From: Candidatus Aerophobus profundus SCGC AAA252-L23
GTDB lineage: Bacteria > Aerophobota > Aerophobia > Aerophobales > Aerophobaceae
Reading direction: 5' to 3'
Assembly: GCA_000402295.1 (NCBI GenBank)
Contig: AQRW01000152.1
Span: 1-24,778, forward strand
Length of the DNA stretch: 24,778 nucleotides
Shown: positions 16,171 to 23,278 of the stretch, piece by piece
How the letters are laid out: every line of letters starts with the position of its first letter
Numbering within the stretch: position 1 is the first letter of the stretch
The notes under the pieces: generated by a model
What the model saw: the letters and a program-made list of their open reading frames with translations, nothing else
Databases searched by the model: none
Told to the model about the DNA's origin: nothing
Made by a program: the position numbers and the translations under genes

Positions 16171-17184
16171 TTACTCCACTCCTATCTCTGCCAGTTTCTT
16201 TTCCATTGCCTCTTTGCTCATAAATCCCTCGTGGCGGTAGACTTCCCGTCCCGCAGCATCAAAGAATATCTGGGTGGGAATGAGTCGTACCCGGTGACGT
16301 CGGGTCAAGGCTCTGTACTCGTCGATTTCGATAATAAGGATGGAGGCTCGCCCTCTGTACTCGATCGTCAGCTCGTCCAGAATGGGTTTCATTTCCTTGC
16401 AGGGTATACATAGGCCCTTTCCGAAATCGGCCAGGACCGGCTTGCCTGTTTGCAGAGCTGCATCAAGCGGATTCTTCATCCGCAGGGTCCGTTGTGCCTT
16501 AAGCCATTCTTGGTTTCTGGTGATCTCGGCTGTCCTTCGTAGCTCTTCGATCACCACCTCAAGTCGTTCCCTCGTTTTTTGCTGGCGGAGATATATCCTG
16601 AGCTGCTGTTTCACTTCTTGAAAAGATTTATCCGGGATTTCTGCCTTGAGCTCCTGGTAGAGTGCTCTGAGCTCCTCCTGTGATATTTCTATGTCCTTGG
16701 CCATCCTGTCTGTCATTTCCCCAATGAGAATCTCCGCTCTCTTGTCTTTATCTTGCGCAATGTGTTCTTGAATCTCTTTTTCCTGTTCCAATCCCTGTCT
16801 TTGCGCCTCTTGGAGCAACAGTTCTCTGACAATGAGTTGATTGAGAAACTCTTCCTTGTCTTCCTCAAGAAGTGCTCGATATTCGGGGGTAAGACCTTTG
16901 AGTTCCCGACCAAGGTCTTCAAGGGTCATCGCTCTTCCGTTGACCGTGGCCAGGATCACTGTCGATTTCTCTTTTGGGGTGCCTGGTTCCCGCTGGGGTC
17001 CCACTACCTTTTCTTCTTCAGTTGGCAGATCCGCTGTCTTTTGACCGCTCTCTCTAGGAACGGTAGTAACTTTCGACTCATGGGGCATACGGAGCCGCCA
17101 AACTCTGGTGAAGAAAACACCCGCCACCACAACCAGACCTATTACCACAAGAACTGTTACGTTGCGCCACTTTTGTTTGTTCAT
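16171..17184 (-). CDS. Membrane-anchored SurA-N-like/thioredoxin fusion protein
   Basis: A 337-residue protein with an unusual domain order: N-terminal membrane anchor (about 10-28), a Pro/Glu-rich linker (about 33-75), a charged helical SurA-N/trigger-like chaperone region (about 76-220; begins ILATVNGRAMTLEDLG, then EEFLNQLIVRELLLQEA), and a C-terminal thioredoxin fold with active site CIPC at 259-262 and cis-Pro near 303 (RLIPTQIFF). There is no parvulin PPIase domain. It likely acts outside the cytoplasmic membrane as a disulfide reductase, fed by the adjacent CcdA. An AAGGAG about 18 bases before the ATG can itself pair with TCCTT, so initiation may be weak or controlled. The gene sits mid-operon among arsenic genes. 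Confidence 0.8.
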   Translation of the reverse strand: MNKQKWRNVTVLVVIGLVVVAGVFFTRVWRLRMPHESKVTTVPRESGQKTADLPTEEEKVVGPQREPGTPKEKSTVILATVNGRAMTLEDLGRELKGLTPEYRALLEEDKEEFLNQLIVRELLLQEAQRQGLEQEKEIQEHIAQDKDKRAEILIGEMTDRMAKDIEISQEELRALYQELKAEIPDKSFQEVKQQLRIYLRQQKTRERLEVVIEELRRTAEITRNQEWLKAQRTLRMKNPLDAALQTGKPVLADFGKGLCIPCKEMKPILDELTIEYRGRASILIIEIDEYRALTRRHRVRLIPTQIFFDAAGREVYRHEGFMSKEAMEKKLAEIGVE

Positions 17185-17254
17185 TTTTTCTGAAAGGACT
17201 ATCTCCTTAGGCTATCTTTCCTTTTGTTTTTTCCTTTTTCGTTCTTCCACTTTT

Positions 17255-17344
17255 TTACTTATCATTTTGAACTGGTCTACTGTTTATCACCTCCACAATC
17301 AATTGCTTTGCCTTCTCGACATCTTCCTCTGAAATATACTCCAT
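17255..17344 (-). CDS. Possible 29-37 residue micro-ORF
   Basis: The 206-base gap between the mini-thioredoxin and the SurA/thioredoxin fusion holds a short minus-strand frame, MEYISEEDVEKAKQLI... ending VQNDK at 17255. From ATG it is 29 residues. A good AGGAGG (17378-17383) lies too far from this ATG but nine bases before an in-frame ATT at 17368, giving 37 residues if that rare start is used. The composition looks like a helical peptide. No family is recognised and it may be chance. Confidence 0.3.
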   Translation of the reverse strand: MEYISEEDVEKAKQLIVEVINSRPVQNDK

Positions 17345-17390
17345 GACTGGTATTAGATCGCTACCAATATCTGTTTTCCTCCTGGCATAC

Positions 17391-17630
17391 TTAGGTTACC
17401 TTCTGGAGCCATGTCTTTATTTTGGCAACAGAGGCTATTTGCCCCGAACACTTAACATTGTCGTCAATGGCCAGAGCGGGAGTCATCAGGACTCCGAACT
17501 TGCTTATTTCTTTTATGCTCTGTACCTTCTCAACTTCAGCTTCAATGTTCAGTTCCTCAATCGCCTTTTTAGCATTTGCTTCTAATTTTCGGCACTTAGG
17601 ACAACCCATTCCAAGAATCTGTACTTTCAT
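17391..17630 (-). CDS. Small thioredoxin-like redox-active disulfide protein
   Basis: A 79-residue thioredoxin-fold protein of the 'redox-active disulfide protein 2' type. The active site is GMGCPKC (Cys10 and Cys13), and LMTPALAIDD carries the cis-Pro equivalent. No signal peptide is present, so it acts in the cytoplasm. ATG at 17630 is chosen because GGGAGG precedes it and the family begins at this strand; a longer reading from ATG at 17699, abutting the permease stop, would add 23 unlike residues. Members of this family are frequently encoded beside ArsP/DUF318 permeases, as here, and may reduce a metalloid or the permease. Confidence 0.85.
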   Translation of the reverse strand: MKVQILGMGCPKCRKLEANAKKAIEELNIEAEVEKVQSIKEISKFGVLMTPALAIDDNVKCSGQIASVAKIKTWLQKVT

Positions 17631-17699
17631 ATCTACACCTCCCTTGCTGGTTTTACTTTCATCTTCTTTGAGGAGACTTTCGATACTACCCTCGAGCAT

Positions 17700-18740
17700 T
17701 CAAACAACAAAACTGCCAAAAATCATACCCATCAAAGTGGACATCACAACTACCAGGGCTATGTACACCAGAGCTTTCTTGGTCCCGATGATACTTCTTA
17801 TCACCAGCATATTGGGCAGGGATAATGCTGGCCCTGCCAAAAGTAGGGCCAAAGCAGGCCCTTTCCCCATACCAAGATCAACAAATGCTTTTAATATTGG
17901 AACCTCGGTTAAGGTGGCAAAATACATTAGGGCTCCCGCCACCGAAGCGATGAAGTTAGATTTCAGGGTATTATCTCCTACCCAGGTCTGGATTACCTGA
18001 GGGGGAAGTATTGCCTTGATTATTCCGGCAGCGAATACGCCCACTAAAAGCCAGGGCAGGATCAGTCGGACGAACTGTCCGGTTGAGGTAAGCCAGGATA
18101 AGATCTCTTCTCTGGTGAACCACAGCTTCAATATGATCATCAGAAGAGCTAATAAAAAGGCTACTGATAACCATTTTCCCCAGGCTCCCAGAACAAGTAT
18201 CCCTATAAGGTCGGCAAAGAAGACGAGAATTACCAGGCTACCTTTTTCAGGCTTGTTGGGATCGGTTACCAAAGCAAAATCGACTCTTTTTTCTTTCTTT
18301 TTCTCGAAAACCGCCGACATTATTAGGCCGATGACTACGGAAAAACTAACCGCCCCAACAGCTCTGGCTATACCTAATTCAGGTCCCAGAAGACGAGCTG
18401 AGTAGATGATGGCCAAAAGATTTATAGCCGGACCTGAATATAAGAAGGTCGTGGCCGGCCCTATTCCTGCCCCCATACTGTATATTCCAGAAAAAAGAGG
18501 TAGAATTGTACAACTACAGACAGCCAGTACCGTTCCAGCCACCGAGGCTACGGCGTATGATAGGACTCTGTTAGCGGAGGGGCCAAAATACCTTAGAATT
18601 ACCTCCTTTCTCACTAAACTGTTGATGGCGCCGGCGATAAAGAAAGCCGGGACAAGACAGCTCAACACATGGAAAGACAAATAATCAAGGAGTGCCTGCA
18701 CTCCGGAGAGAAGAATCAATATCCACATTGGTATGCTCAT
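17700..18740 (-). CDS. ArsP/DUF318-family permease
   Basis: Integral membrane protein of 346 residues with about eight hydrophobic segments in two halves separated by a charged cytoplasmic loop (about 145-168). The signatures AVCSCTILPLFSGIY (about 74-88, Cys75 and Cys77) and SGPAINLLAIIYS are diagnostic. Characterised ArsP members export trivalent organoarsenicals, and others have been linked to different substrates, so the exact cargo is open. No obvious Shine-Dalgarno precedes the ATG at 18740, and a second ATG lies four codons in. It is the second gene of the ArsR-controlled operon, 43 bases after arsR. Confidence 0.85.
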   Translation of the reverse strand: MSIPMWILILLSGVQALLDYLSFHVLSCLVPAFFIAGAINSLVRKEVILRYFGPSANRVLSYAVASVAGTVLAVCSCTILPLFSGIYSMGAGIGPATTFLYSGPAINLLAIIYSARLLGPELGIARAVGAVSFSVVIGLIMSAVFEKKKEKRVDFALVTDPNKPEKGSLVILVFFADLIGILVLGAWGKWLSVAFLLALLMIILKLWFTREEILSWLTSTGQFVRLILPWLLVGVFAAGIIKAILPPQVIQTWVGDNTLKSNFIASVAGALMYFATLTEVPILKAFVDLGMGKGPALALLLAGPALSLPNMLVIRSIIGTKKALVYIALVVVMSTLMGMIFGSFVV

Positions 18741-18783
18741 TTATGTTTTAATGGTCAAATATGCAAATAGGCGCTGAAAAAAA

Positions 18784-19095
18784 TTAGCTCAAGATGACAG
18801 CTTTTTCCCTTACTGCCTTCTTCATAGAATCAAGAACCAGATCAAGTATTTCATACACATTTTCATCCTGGACCCGGTAGTAAACGCTTACACCCTCTTT
18901 TCGAGAAGAAAGTATCCCTGCTCTCTTCAGTGCGGCAAGGTGACGGGAGACGTTGGACTGTTCCTCTTTCAAATACGGTACAATCTTGCAAACACACCTT
19001 TCGCCTTCTTTGAGATAATGAACAATTCTTATTCTTAGAGGATGAGAAAGTGCCTTAAAATATTCTGCCTGGACTTCATAAACTCTATTGTCCAT
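18784..19095 (-). CDS. arsR: ArsR-family metalloid-responsive repressor
   Basis: Winged-helix repressor of 103 residues. The helix-turn-helix is NVSRHLAALKRAGIL (about 48-62). GERCVCKIV (Cys34, Cys36) is the ELCVCDL-type site where arsenite or antimonite binds to release DNA. The following wing (EGVSVYYRV) is typical. It is the first gene of the minus-strand arsenic operon, directly behind a consensus promoter and an inverted-repeat operator, so autoregulation is expected. Confidence 0.9.
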   Translation of the reverse strand: MDNRVYEVQAEYFKALSHPLRIRIVHYLKEGERCVCKIVPYLKEEQSNVSRHLAALKRAGILSSRKEGVSVYYRVQDENVYEILDLVLDSMKKAVREKAVILS

Positions 19096-19111
19096 TGTAA
19101 CCTTTTTTGCT

Positions 19112-19163
19112 TATATGATTAAATGCTCATATATCATTATAAACAAAATTAGCTTTATGTCAA
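19112..19163 (-). promoter_or_regulatory. Promoter and ArsR operator of the arsenic operon
   Basis: On the minus strand TTGACA (19158-19163), a 16-base spacer and TATAAT (19136-19141) make a near-perfect promoter. Two bases past the -10 begins an inverted repeat, TATATGA (19127-19133) and TCATATA (19112-19118) as read on that strand, with 8 bases between the arms. A repressor bound there would cover the transcription start. The only candidate local repressor is the ArsR encoded immediately downstream. Confidence 0.72.
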
Positions 19164-19193
19164 GAGAAAAAAGTGGATGGATACAGCCTGAGG

Positions 19194-19254
19194 ATTTCAT
19201 ATTCCCCTTACCAGGTTTCTCTGATGAAGTTTCAGGGCCAGGCTGAAAAATCCT
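19194..19254 (-). pseudogene. 3' remnant of a second ABC-2 permease gene
   Basis: These 61 bases match 21027-21087 with only four differences. Read on the minus strand they encode GFFSLALKLHQRNLVRGI and a TGA stop, the same end as the intact ABC-2 permease (GFFSLALKVHQRNLAKGI). Homology stops abruptly on the right inside the palindrome at 19251. No upstream coding sequence remains, so this is a gene remnant left by duplication and deletion or recombination. Confidence 0.8.
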
Positions 19255-19278
19255 ATAAGATTGACGAATCTTATAGGA
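19251..19278 (-). terminator. Perfect 12-base palindrome at a recombination junction
   Basis: TCCTATAAGATT (19251-19262) pairs perfectly with AATCTTATAGGA (19267-19278) around GACG. Read on the minus strand, the stem is followed at once by TTTTT, giving an intrinsic-terminator shape. The T run belongs to the permease remnant, so the terminator role is uncertain. The palindrome sits exactly where homology to the intact permease ends. Confidence 0.5.
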
Positions 19279-19366
19279 AAGATTAAACTAAACCGGTGTC
19301 AAAGCATATCTTTTGGGTAAACTGTACCAAACGATAAGCCTCATCAAGAGAGTCGGAGAAGAGAGA

Positions 19367-19552
19367 GTGAAAAAAGTTCTAATGTGTCTCTTTTTTTTGA
19401 TGGTTCTTACACCATTTCTATGGGCTGATACGAAATTACTGTATGCTATCAGGTATGAGGGTCCTGCCAGGCCTCCCCTGGAGGGAAAGCAGATAAGTAC
19501 TCAAATTTTTTCTCTTGATCCTGATAATGAAGAGATTAAGCCGGTCGGCTAA
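19367..19552 (+). pseudogene. Truncated start of a secreted protein
   Basis: A 61-residue frame beginning GTG at 19367, with GGAG seven bases upstream. It has a clear signal peptide (KKVLMCLFFLMVLTPFLWA) and about 40 mature residues (DTKLLYAIRYEGP..., ...TQIFSLDPDNEE), the kind of start seen in TolB/WD-like secreted propeller proteins; that family link is tentative. The frame then runs into a sequence repeated at 23242 and ends six codons later (IKPVG). The end is therefore borrowed from the repeat and the gene appears broken. Confidence 0.5.
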
Positions 19553-19610
19553 CCTTGGGGAGGCTCTCTCTAATGGGCCACTGGAAGTGCTTCCTTTCGC
19601 CCTTCTTCTG
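19533..19610 (-). repeat. Second copy of the glycosyltransferase 3' end
   Basis: These 78 bases match 23242-23319 closely, with a handful of substitutions. In the second location they hold the last codons and the stop (…EALPVAH) of the intact glycosyltransferase plus 37 bases beyond. Here the upstream part of such a gene is absent, and the sequence diverges after CTTCTG. The region 19553-19791 otherwise holds no supported gene; only small stems (AGGCA/TGCCT near 19647) are seen. Confidence 0.75.
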
Positions 19611-19791
19611 TCGATCTTGTTTGACAGAACCGACATTATCTGGTAGAATAGGCATCCTGCCTGATAGAACAAAGACGGTCAAGCGTAAGTGGTAAATCCG
19701 GGTCAGTCCTGGGTAGGAGTCAATATTAGTTTTATCGGTTAGGAAAAGGCAGCTTTAATAAAGCACAATAAAATGGTGAGAGGAGGAAAAA

Positions 19792-20973
19792 ATGCGGGGA
19801 TTCAAAAAAATCGTGATAATGAGCACTACAGTCTTGTGGGTTGGTCTATTTGTGGGGATGTCGGTGGGGGCACAAAGCTGGCCGGACGGTTGGCATGATG
19901 CCCAAGGAAATGTGTATGACTACCGGACACCGGTGGATATTACCTCACAAACAGATGTAATTGATTACCCGCTGGGCATCCAGATAAAACCAGATAGTCC
20001 CGTCTACAACCATGCCCAGGCTGACGGGAAAGACGTGAGAATTGTAATGGAAAGTCAGGAGAGATTCTTTGAGCTTCCTTATTGGGTTGAAGAATGGAAC
20101 CCGGGCGAAGAGTCAAAGATCTGGACAAAAGTTCCTTCCATCAGGGATACTGTAAGAATATATCTCTATTACGGAAGTCCTGAAGTTGAAACTCAAAGTG
20201 ATGGAAAGGGAGTATTTGAATTTTTCGAGGATTTTTCGGAATTTGCGGGTTGGGAAGTGTACGGCCAAAACAAACCAACTATAACTACGATGAAAGAAAA
20301 AAGTGTTATTGAGATGAGAGGTTGGGCGGAAATTGTTCACTCTATTAATCTGAGGGAACCAAATTATGCCTTTGAAAGCCTCTCCACGCTTACCTTCGGT
20401 AAGAACGCTTATATGCCCTTCTTTGGTTTTGGTAGTTCAGACCGGAGAGGGGACGAAGACAACGCCTATCAATTCGGCTACAATGTATGGTCTGGTCGAT
20501 GGGTTGACAACATCAGAGTTTACCAAGACCGGCGTGGGAGTGTCAATGTTAGCGGAAAACCAGCCTATGCCAATAGAACGGGGTGGGCCCGAACGAGTTT
20601 TCGTGTCTTCCAGGGAACTCTTACTCAAGTAATCGACGACGGATCTCCAGGAAAGCAAATAATTACGGCTCAGGATACCGTCTGGAAGGATCGGATTCCC
20701 CGGGAGGTAGGAGTGCTTGTGTGGAGTGGTAAGTACGCTATCGACTGGCTATTGGTTAGAAAATACGTAGAGCCGGAGCCTACTTATGTGATGGGGAGGG
20801 AAAAGGAAATACCTCTGGTGAAGCAAGAGTTGAAAGAACTGGTGAGAATACCGGAGGAGAAACTAAAAGAATCAGAAATTATTGAATTGATTAAAGAGGA
20901 AATTATCCGCTTAAACAGGCGGATTGCCGAATTGGAAAATAGGGTAGAAAAATTGGAAAGGAGAACCCCTTAG
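19792..20973 (+). CDS. Secreted DUF2341-domain protein with C-terminal coiled coil
   Basis: A 393-residue exported protein. Signal peptide about 1-27 (ends SVGAQS). A DUF2341 domain follows (about 44-135): YRTPVDITSQT, then DVRIVMESQERFFELPYWVEEW and a KVPSIRD...IYLYYG ending, all family hallmarks. The middle (about 145-330) is a beta-rich, LamG/concanavalin-like region rich in aromatic residues (GWEVYGQN, WSGKYAIDWLLVRKY). The last 55 residues are a charged coiled coil (LIKEEIIRLNRRIAELENR). DUF2341 proteins are surface or secreted and often carbohydrate-associated; the exact role is unknown. GAGAGGAGG precedes the ATG. It stands alone between a remnant-filled region and a minus-strand operon. 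Confidence 0.78.
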   Translation: MRGFKKIVIMSTTVLWVGLFVGMSVGAQSWPDGWHDAQGNVYDYRTPVDITSQTDVIDYPLGIQIKPDSPVYNHAQADGKDVRIVMESQERFFELPYWVEEWNPGEESKIWTKVPSIRDTVRIYLYYGSPEVETQSDGKGVFEFFEDFSEFAGWEVYGQNKPTITTMKEKSVIEMRGWAEIVHSINLREPNYAFESLSTLTFGKNAYMPFFGFGSSDRRGDEDNAYQFGYNVWSGRWVDNIRVYQDRRGSVNVSGKPAYANRTGWARTSFRVFQGTLTQVIDDGSPGKQIITAQDTVWKDRIPREVGVLVWSGKYAIDWLLVRKYVEPEPTYVMGREKEIPLVKQELKELVRIPEEKLKESEIIELIKEEIIRLNRRIAELENRVEKLERRTP

Positions 20974-21028
20974 GACAAACAAACATCTCCAGACACCAAG
21001 CTTTATACGTCAGTTTCTTCCTGTATTT

Positions 21029-21796
21029 TCATATTCCCTTTGCCAGGTTTCTCTGGTGAACTTTCAGGGCCAGGCTGAAAAATCCTAGGGAAAATGCCAG
21101 TATTGCCGCCATACTCAAATAAGAAGGGTAAAATCTCACCTCGTAAAGGCTATATCTGATTATGTCGGTAGTATAAGTTAGAGGGGATACGTAAGCTATA
21201 AATTGTCCCCAGTAGGGAAGATTTTTTAGAGGGATAAATATTCCACTAATAAAAATGAGAGGGAATCTAACCAGGGTGGAAAGCATCATCACTTGAGAAG
21301 GAGTCTCGGTAGCCGGGGAAGATAGAAGGACTCCTAAAGAGGAGAAGCACAAAGAGGAAACAAGCATACCTCCGGCCAGAAGAAAGGGATGGGTAACCCG
21401 GGAGGCAAAAAAGATGGATCCCAGGGCCAGGGAGACTAAAGACATTACTAGCCCGAAGATAATCCCGGCTAACACATCACCCAAGAGAAGAGAAAAAACC
21501 GAAACCGGTGTGGTGAGGAGTCTCTCGTAGGTTCGGGCAGTTCTTTCCCAGGGGGTAACCAGAGGTCCTACCGAGGAAGAGGTGAAAAATAAGGTCATAG
21601 CTACCAGACCAGGAACAAGAACATGAGGTAAAAGTTGTTTTCCCAGGCCAAAGGCCAGAAAGAAAAATACAGGAAATAAGATACCAAAGATGATCAGCGG
21701 AGGTTTAACATAGTAAATTCGGGCATCTTTTTCTGCTATTACCAGTGAACCTCTCAATTGGCGGAGTAAATTGGTGGATTGATAAAGTCTACTCAT
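21029..21796 (-). CDS. ABC-2 type transporter permease
   Basis: Membrane subunit of 255 residues with six hydrophobic segments and the ABC-2 layout: an N-terminal amphipathic stretch (LRGSLVIAEKDARIY) then membrane spans. The family segment PLIFISGIFIPLKNLPYWGQ lies about two thirds along and is followed by SPLTYTTDIIRYSL. It would export a drug, lipid or polysaccharide with the ATPase encoded just upstream; its ATG overlaps the ATPase stop (ATGA) with AAGGAG before it. A 61-base copy of its 3' end lies at 19194. Confidence 0.87.
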   Translation of the reverse strand: MSRLYQSTNLLRQLRGSLVIAEKDARIYYVKPPLIIFGILFPVFFFLAFGLGKQLLPHVLVPGLVAMTLFFTSSSVGPLVTPWERTARTYERLLTTPVSVFSLLLGDVLAGIIFGLVMSLVSLALGSIFFASRVTHPFLLAGGMLVSSLCFSSLGVLLSSPATETPSQVMMLSTLVRFPLIFISGIFIPLKNLPYWGQFIAYVSPLTYTTDIIRYSLYEVRFYPSYLSMAAILAFSLGFFSLALKVHQRNLAKGI

Positions 21797-22743
21797 AGAT
21801 TAGTCTCCTTGTTCTCGGTGAGTCTCACAAAAATATCTTCCAGGCTGGGACCAAGGCTGTTAAGGGAAACGAAGCGAAGCTTATTTTTTTCACTATACTC
21901 CGTAAGTTCTCTTATTACTCTATCCGGGTCGATGGTGTAAAAACGGAATTTATCCCCTAATCTCTGGTGTTTGTTAACCGAAGGGATATTTTTAATCCAT
22001 CTTTTATCCAAAGGTATCTTATCAAAAGCAACTTCTATTGATTGAGTTTTCTGAAACGCATTCTTTAATTTCTCAGGAGTATCAATAGCTACAATTTCCC
22101 CTTTGTTTATGATAGCTACCCGGTCACAGATAAGATTTGCCTCTTCAATATTGTGGGTGGTTAAAAAGATAGTTTTTCCTTTTATTTTCAGCTTCTGGAT
22201 AATTTCCCTTATCATCCGACTGCTTTGAACATCAAGCCCCGAAGTTGGCTCATCAAGAAAAAGAATATCCGGATCGTGGATTAAGGACATAGCCAGAATT
22301 AGCCTCTGTTTCATTCCTTTAGAAAATCTTCTTGTTTTTTCATCTTTTCTCTGCCAAAGATGAAATTTTTGAAGAAGCTCCCTGGTTTCTTTCTCTCTTG
22401 CTTCTTTTCTCACCCCATAGAGTTTTCCCATTAAGATCATATTGTTCCAGGCGGAAAGGTCTACGTAAACATTACACACCTCGGGTACAACTCCCATAAT
22501 TTGTTTGGCGGTCAGAGGATCTCCAATGACGTCTATACCCAGAATCTCAGCCTCTCCTTCGTCTGGCGTAAGAATACCCGTCAAGATACGAATAGTGGTG
22601 GTTTTTCCTGCTCCATTGGGTCCCAGGAAGCCAAAAATTTCCCCTTTTTCCACCTCAAAATTGATATGGTTAACGGCGACAGTTTCCCCGTAGAACTTTG
22701 TTAAGTTCAATACTTTTACAGCTAAATTCGGCCCTTCATTCAT
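21793..22743 (-). CDS. ABC exporter ATP-binding protein
   Basis: Cytoplasmic ATPase of 316 residues for the ABC-2 permease. Walker A GPNGAGKTT at about 41-49, signature FSKGM at 140-144 (SKG in place of SGG, usual in the CcmA/DrrA group), and Walker B LFLDEPTSGLD ending near 171, followed by a switch His in LTTHN. A C-terminal extension of about 90 residues (DUF4162-like, FVSLNSLGPSLEDIFVRLT) fits DrrA/NatA-type exporters. GGGAGG lies before the ATG at 22743. Likely controlled by the ArsR-type gene upstream. Confidence 0.88.
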   Translation of the reverse strand: MNEGPNLAVKVLNLTKFYGETVAVNHINFEVEKGEIFGFLGPNGAGKTTTIRILTGILTPDEGEAEILGIDVIGDPLTAKQIMGVVPEVCNVYVDLSAWNNMILMGKLYGVRKEAREKETRELLQKFHLWQRKDEKTRRFSKGMKQRLILAMSLIHDPDILFLDEPTSGLDVQSSRMIREIIQKLKIKGKTIFLTTHNIEEANLICDRVAIINKGEIVAIDTPEKLKNAFQKTQSIEVAFDKIPLDKRWIKNIPSVNKHQRLGDKFRFYTIDPDRVIRELTEYSEKNKLRFVSLNSLGPSLEDIFVRLTENKETNL

Positions 22744-22817
22744 GCCCAGGCCTCCCCATTGGTACTTCCTGTGGTAATCTTGGATGATGGTTGGGACCGG
22801 TTTCTCTCAAATTGAAC

Positions 22818-23138
22818 TCAAAGGACTTGCTCTTCAATTTTACTCTTCTTTTCTTTCTTCTCTTCTGCAATCTTTGAAATAATATTCACGAATTCTCTTA
22901 CCTTTTTCAGATTAGCTGAGTAGTGCATCCAGTAGCCCCGCCTTTCCGCTCTGACCAAACCTGTTTCCCGCAGGATTTTTAGATGCTGGGATACAGCAGG
23001 TTGAGATATATTAAGAAAACTAACTATGGCGTTCACACAAAATGTTTTCTTTGTAAGAAACAAAAATATCCTCACTCTGGTGGGATCGGAGAGAGCCTTG
23101 CATATTCTGGTTATCTTTTCTAATTCTGGAAGAGGCAT
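22818..23138 (-). CDS. ArsR-family transcriptional regulator
   Basis: Winged-helix regulator of 106 residues: core SDPTRVRIFLFL, recognition helix region SQPAVSQHLKILRETGLV and wing RRGYWMHYSA. Only one Cys (KKTFCVNAIV) occupies the alpha-3 region where metal-sensing ArsR proteins have two, so a metal-binding role is not supported. The ATG at 23138 is chosen: a longer TTG start (23168) would fall inside the operator and upstream of any plausible ribosome-binding site. It is the first gene of the ABC-2 exporter operon; the 75-base gap to the ATPase gene is empty. Confidence 0.85.
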   Translation of the reverse strand: MPLPELEKITRICKALSDPTRVRIFLFLTKKTFCVNAIVSFLNISQPAVSQHLKILRETGLVRAERRGYWMHYSANLKKVREFVNIISKIAEEKKEKKSKIEEQVL

Positions 23139-23154
23139 ATTTAACTCAGGGAAA

Positions 23155-23206
23155 ATAAGTATATTCAAATTTACTTATAATATAGTCAAGAATTCCGTTC
23201 TGTCAA
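23155..23206 (-). promoter_or_regulatory. Promoter and operator of the regulator-exporter operon
   Basis: On the minus strand TTGACA (23201-23206), 16 bases, and TATATT (23179-23184) form a good promoter. Directly next to the -10 is an inverted repeat, ATAAGTA (23172-23178) and TACTTAT (23155-23161) as read on that strand, spaced by 10 bases. It covers the expected transcription start, so the ArsR-type protein encoded downstream probably represses itself and the exporter. Confidence 0.68.
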
Positions 23207-23278
23207 GACCATAATTCTCCAATTTTGGTTGGATGGATAGAAGATTAAGCCGGTTGCCTAACCTTGGGGAGGCTTTCT

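Noticed and set aside
17391..17699. 102-residue reading of the mini-thioredoxin
   Set aside because: The extra 23 N-terminal residues are not family-like, and the ATG at 17630 has a much better ribosome-binding site.
23139..23168. TTG start at 23168 for the second ArsR gene
   Set aside because: It lies inside the inverted-repeat operator, only about 10 bases past the -10, leaving no room for a ribosome-binding site.
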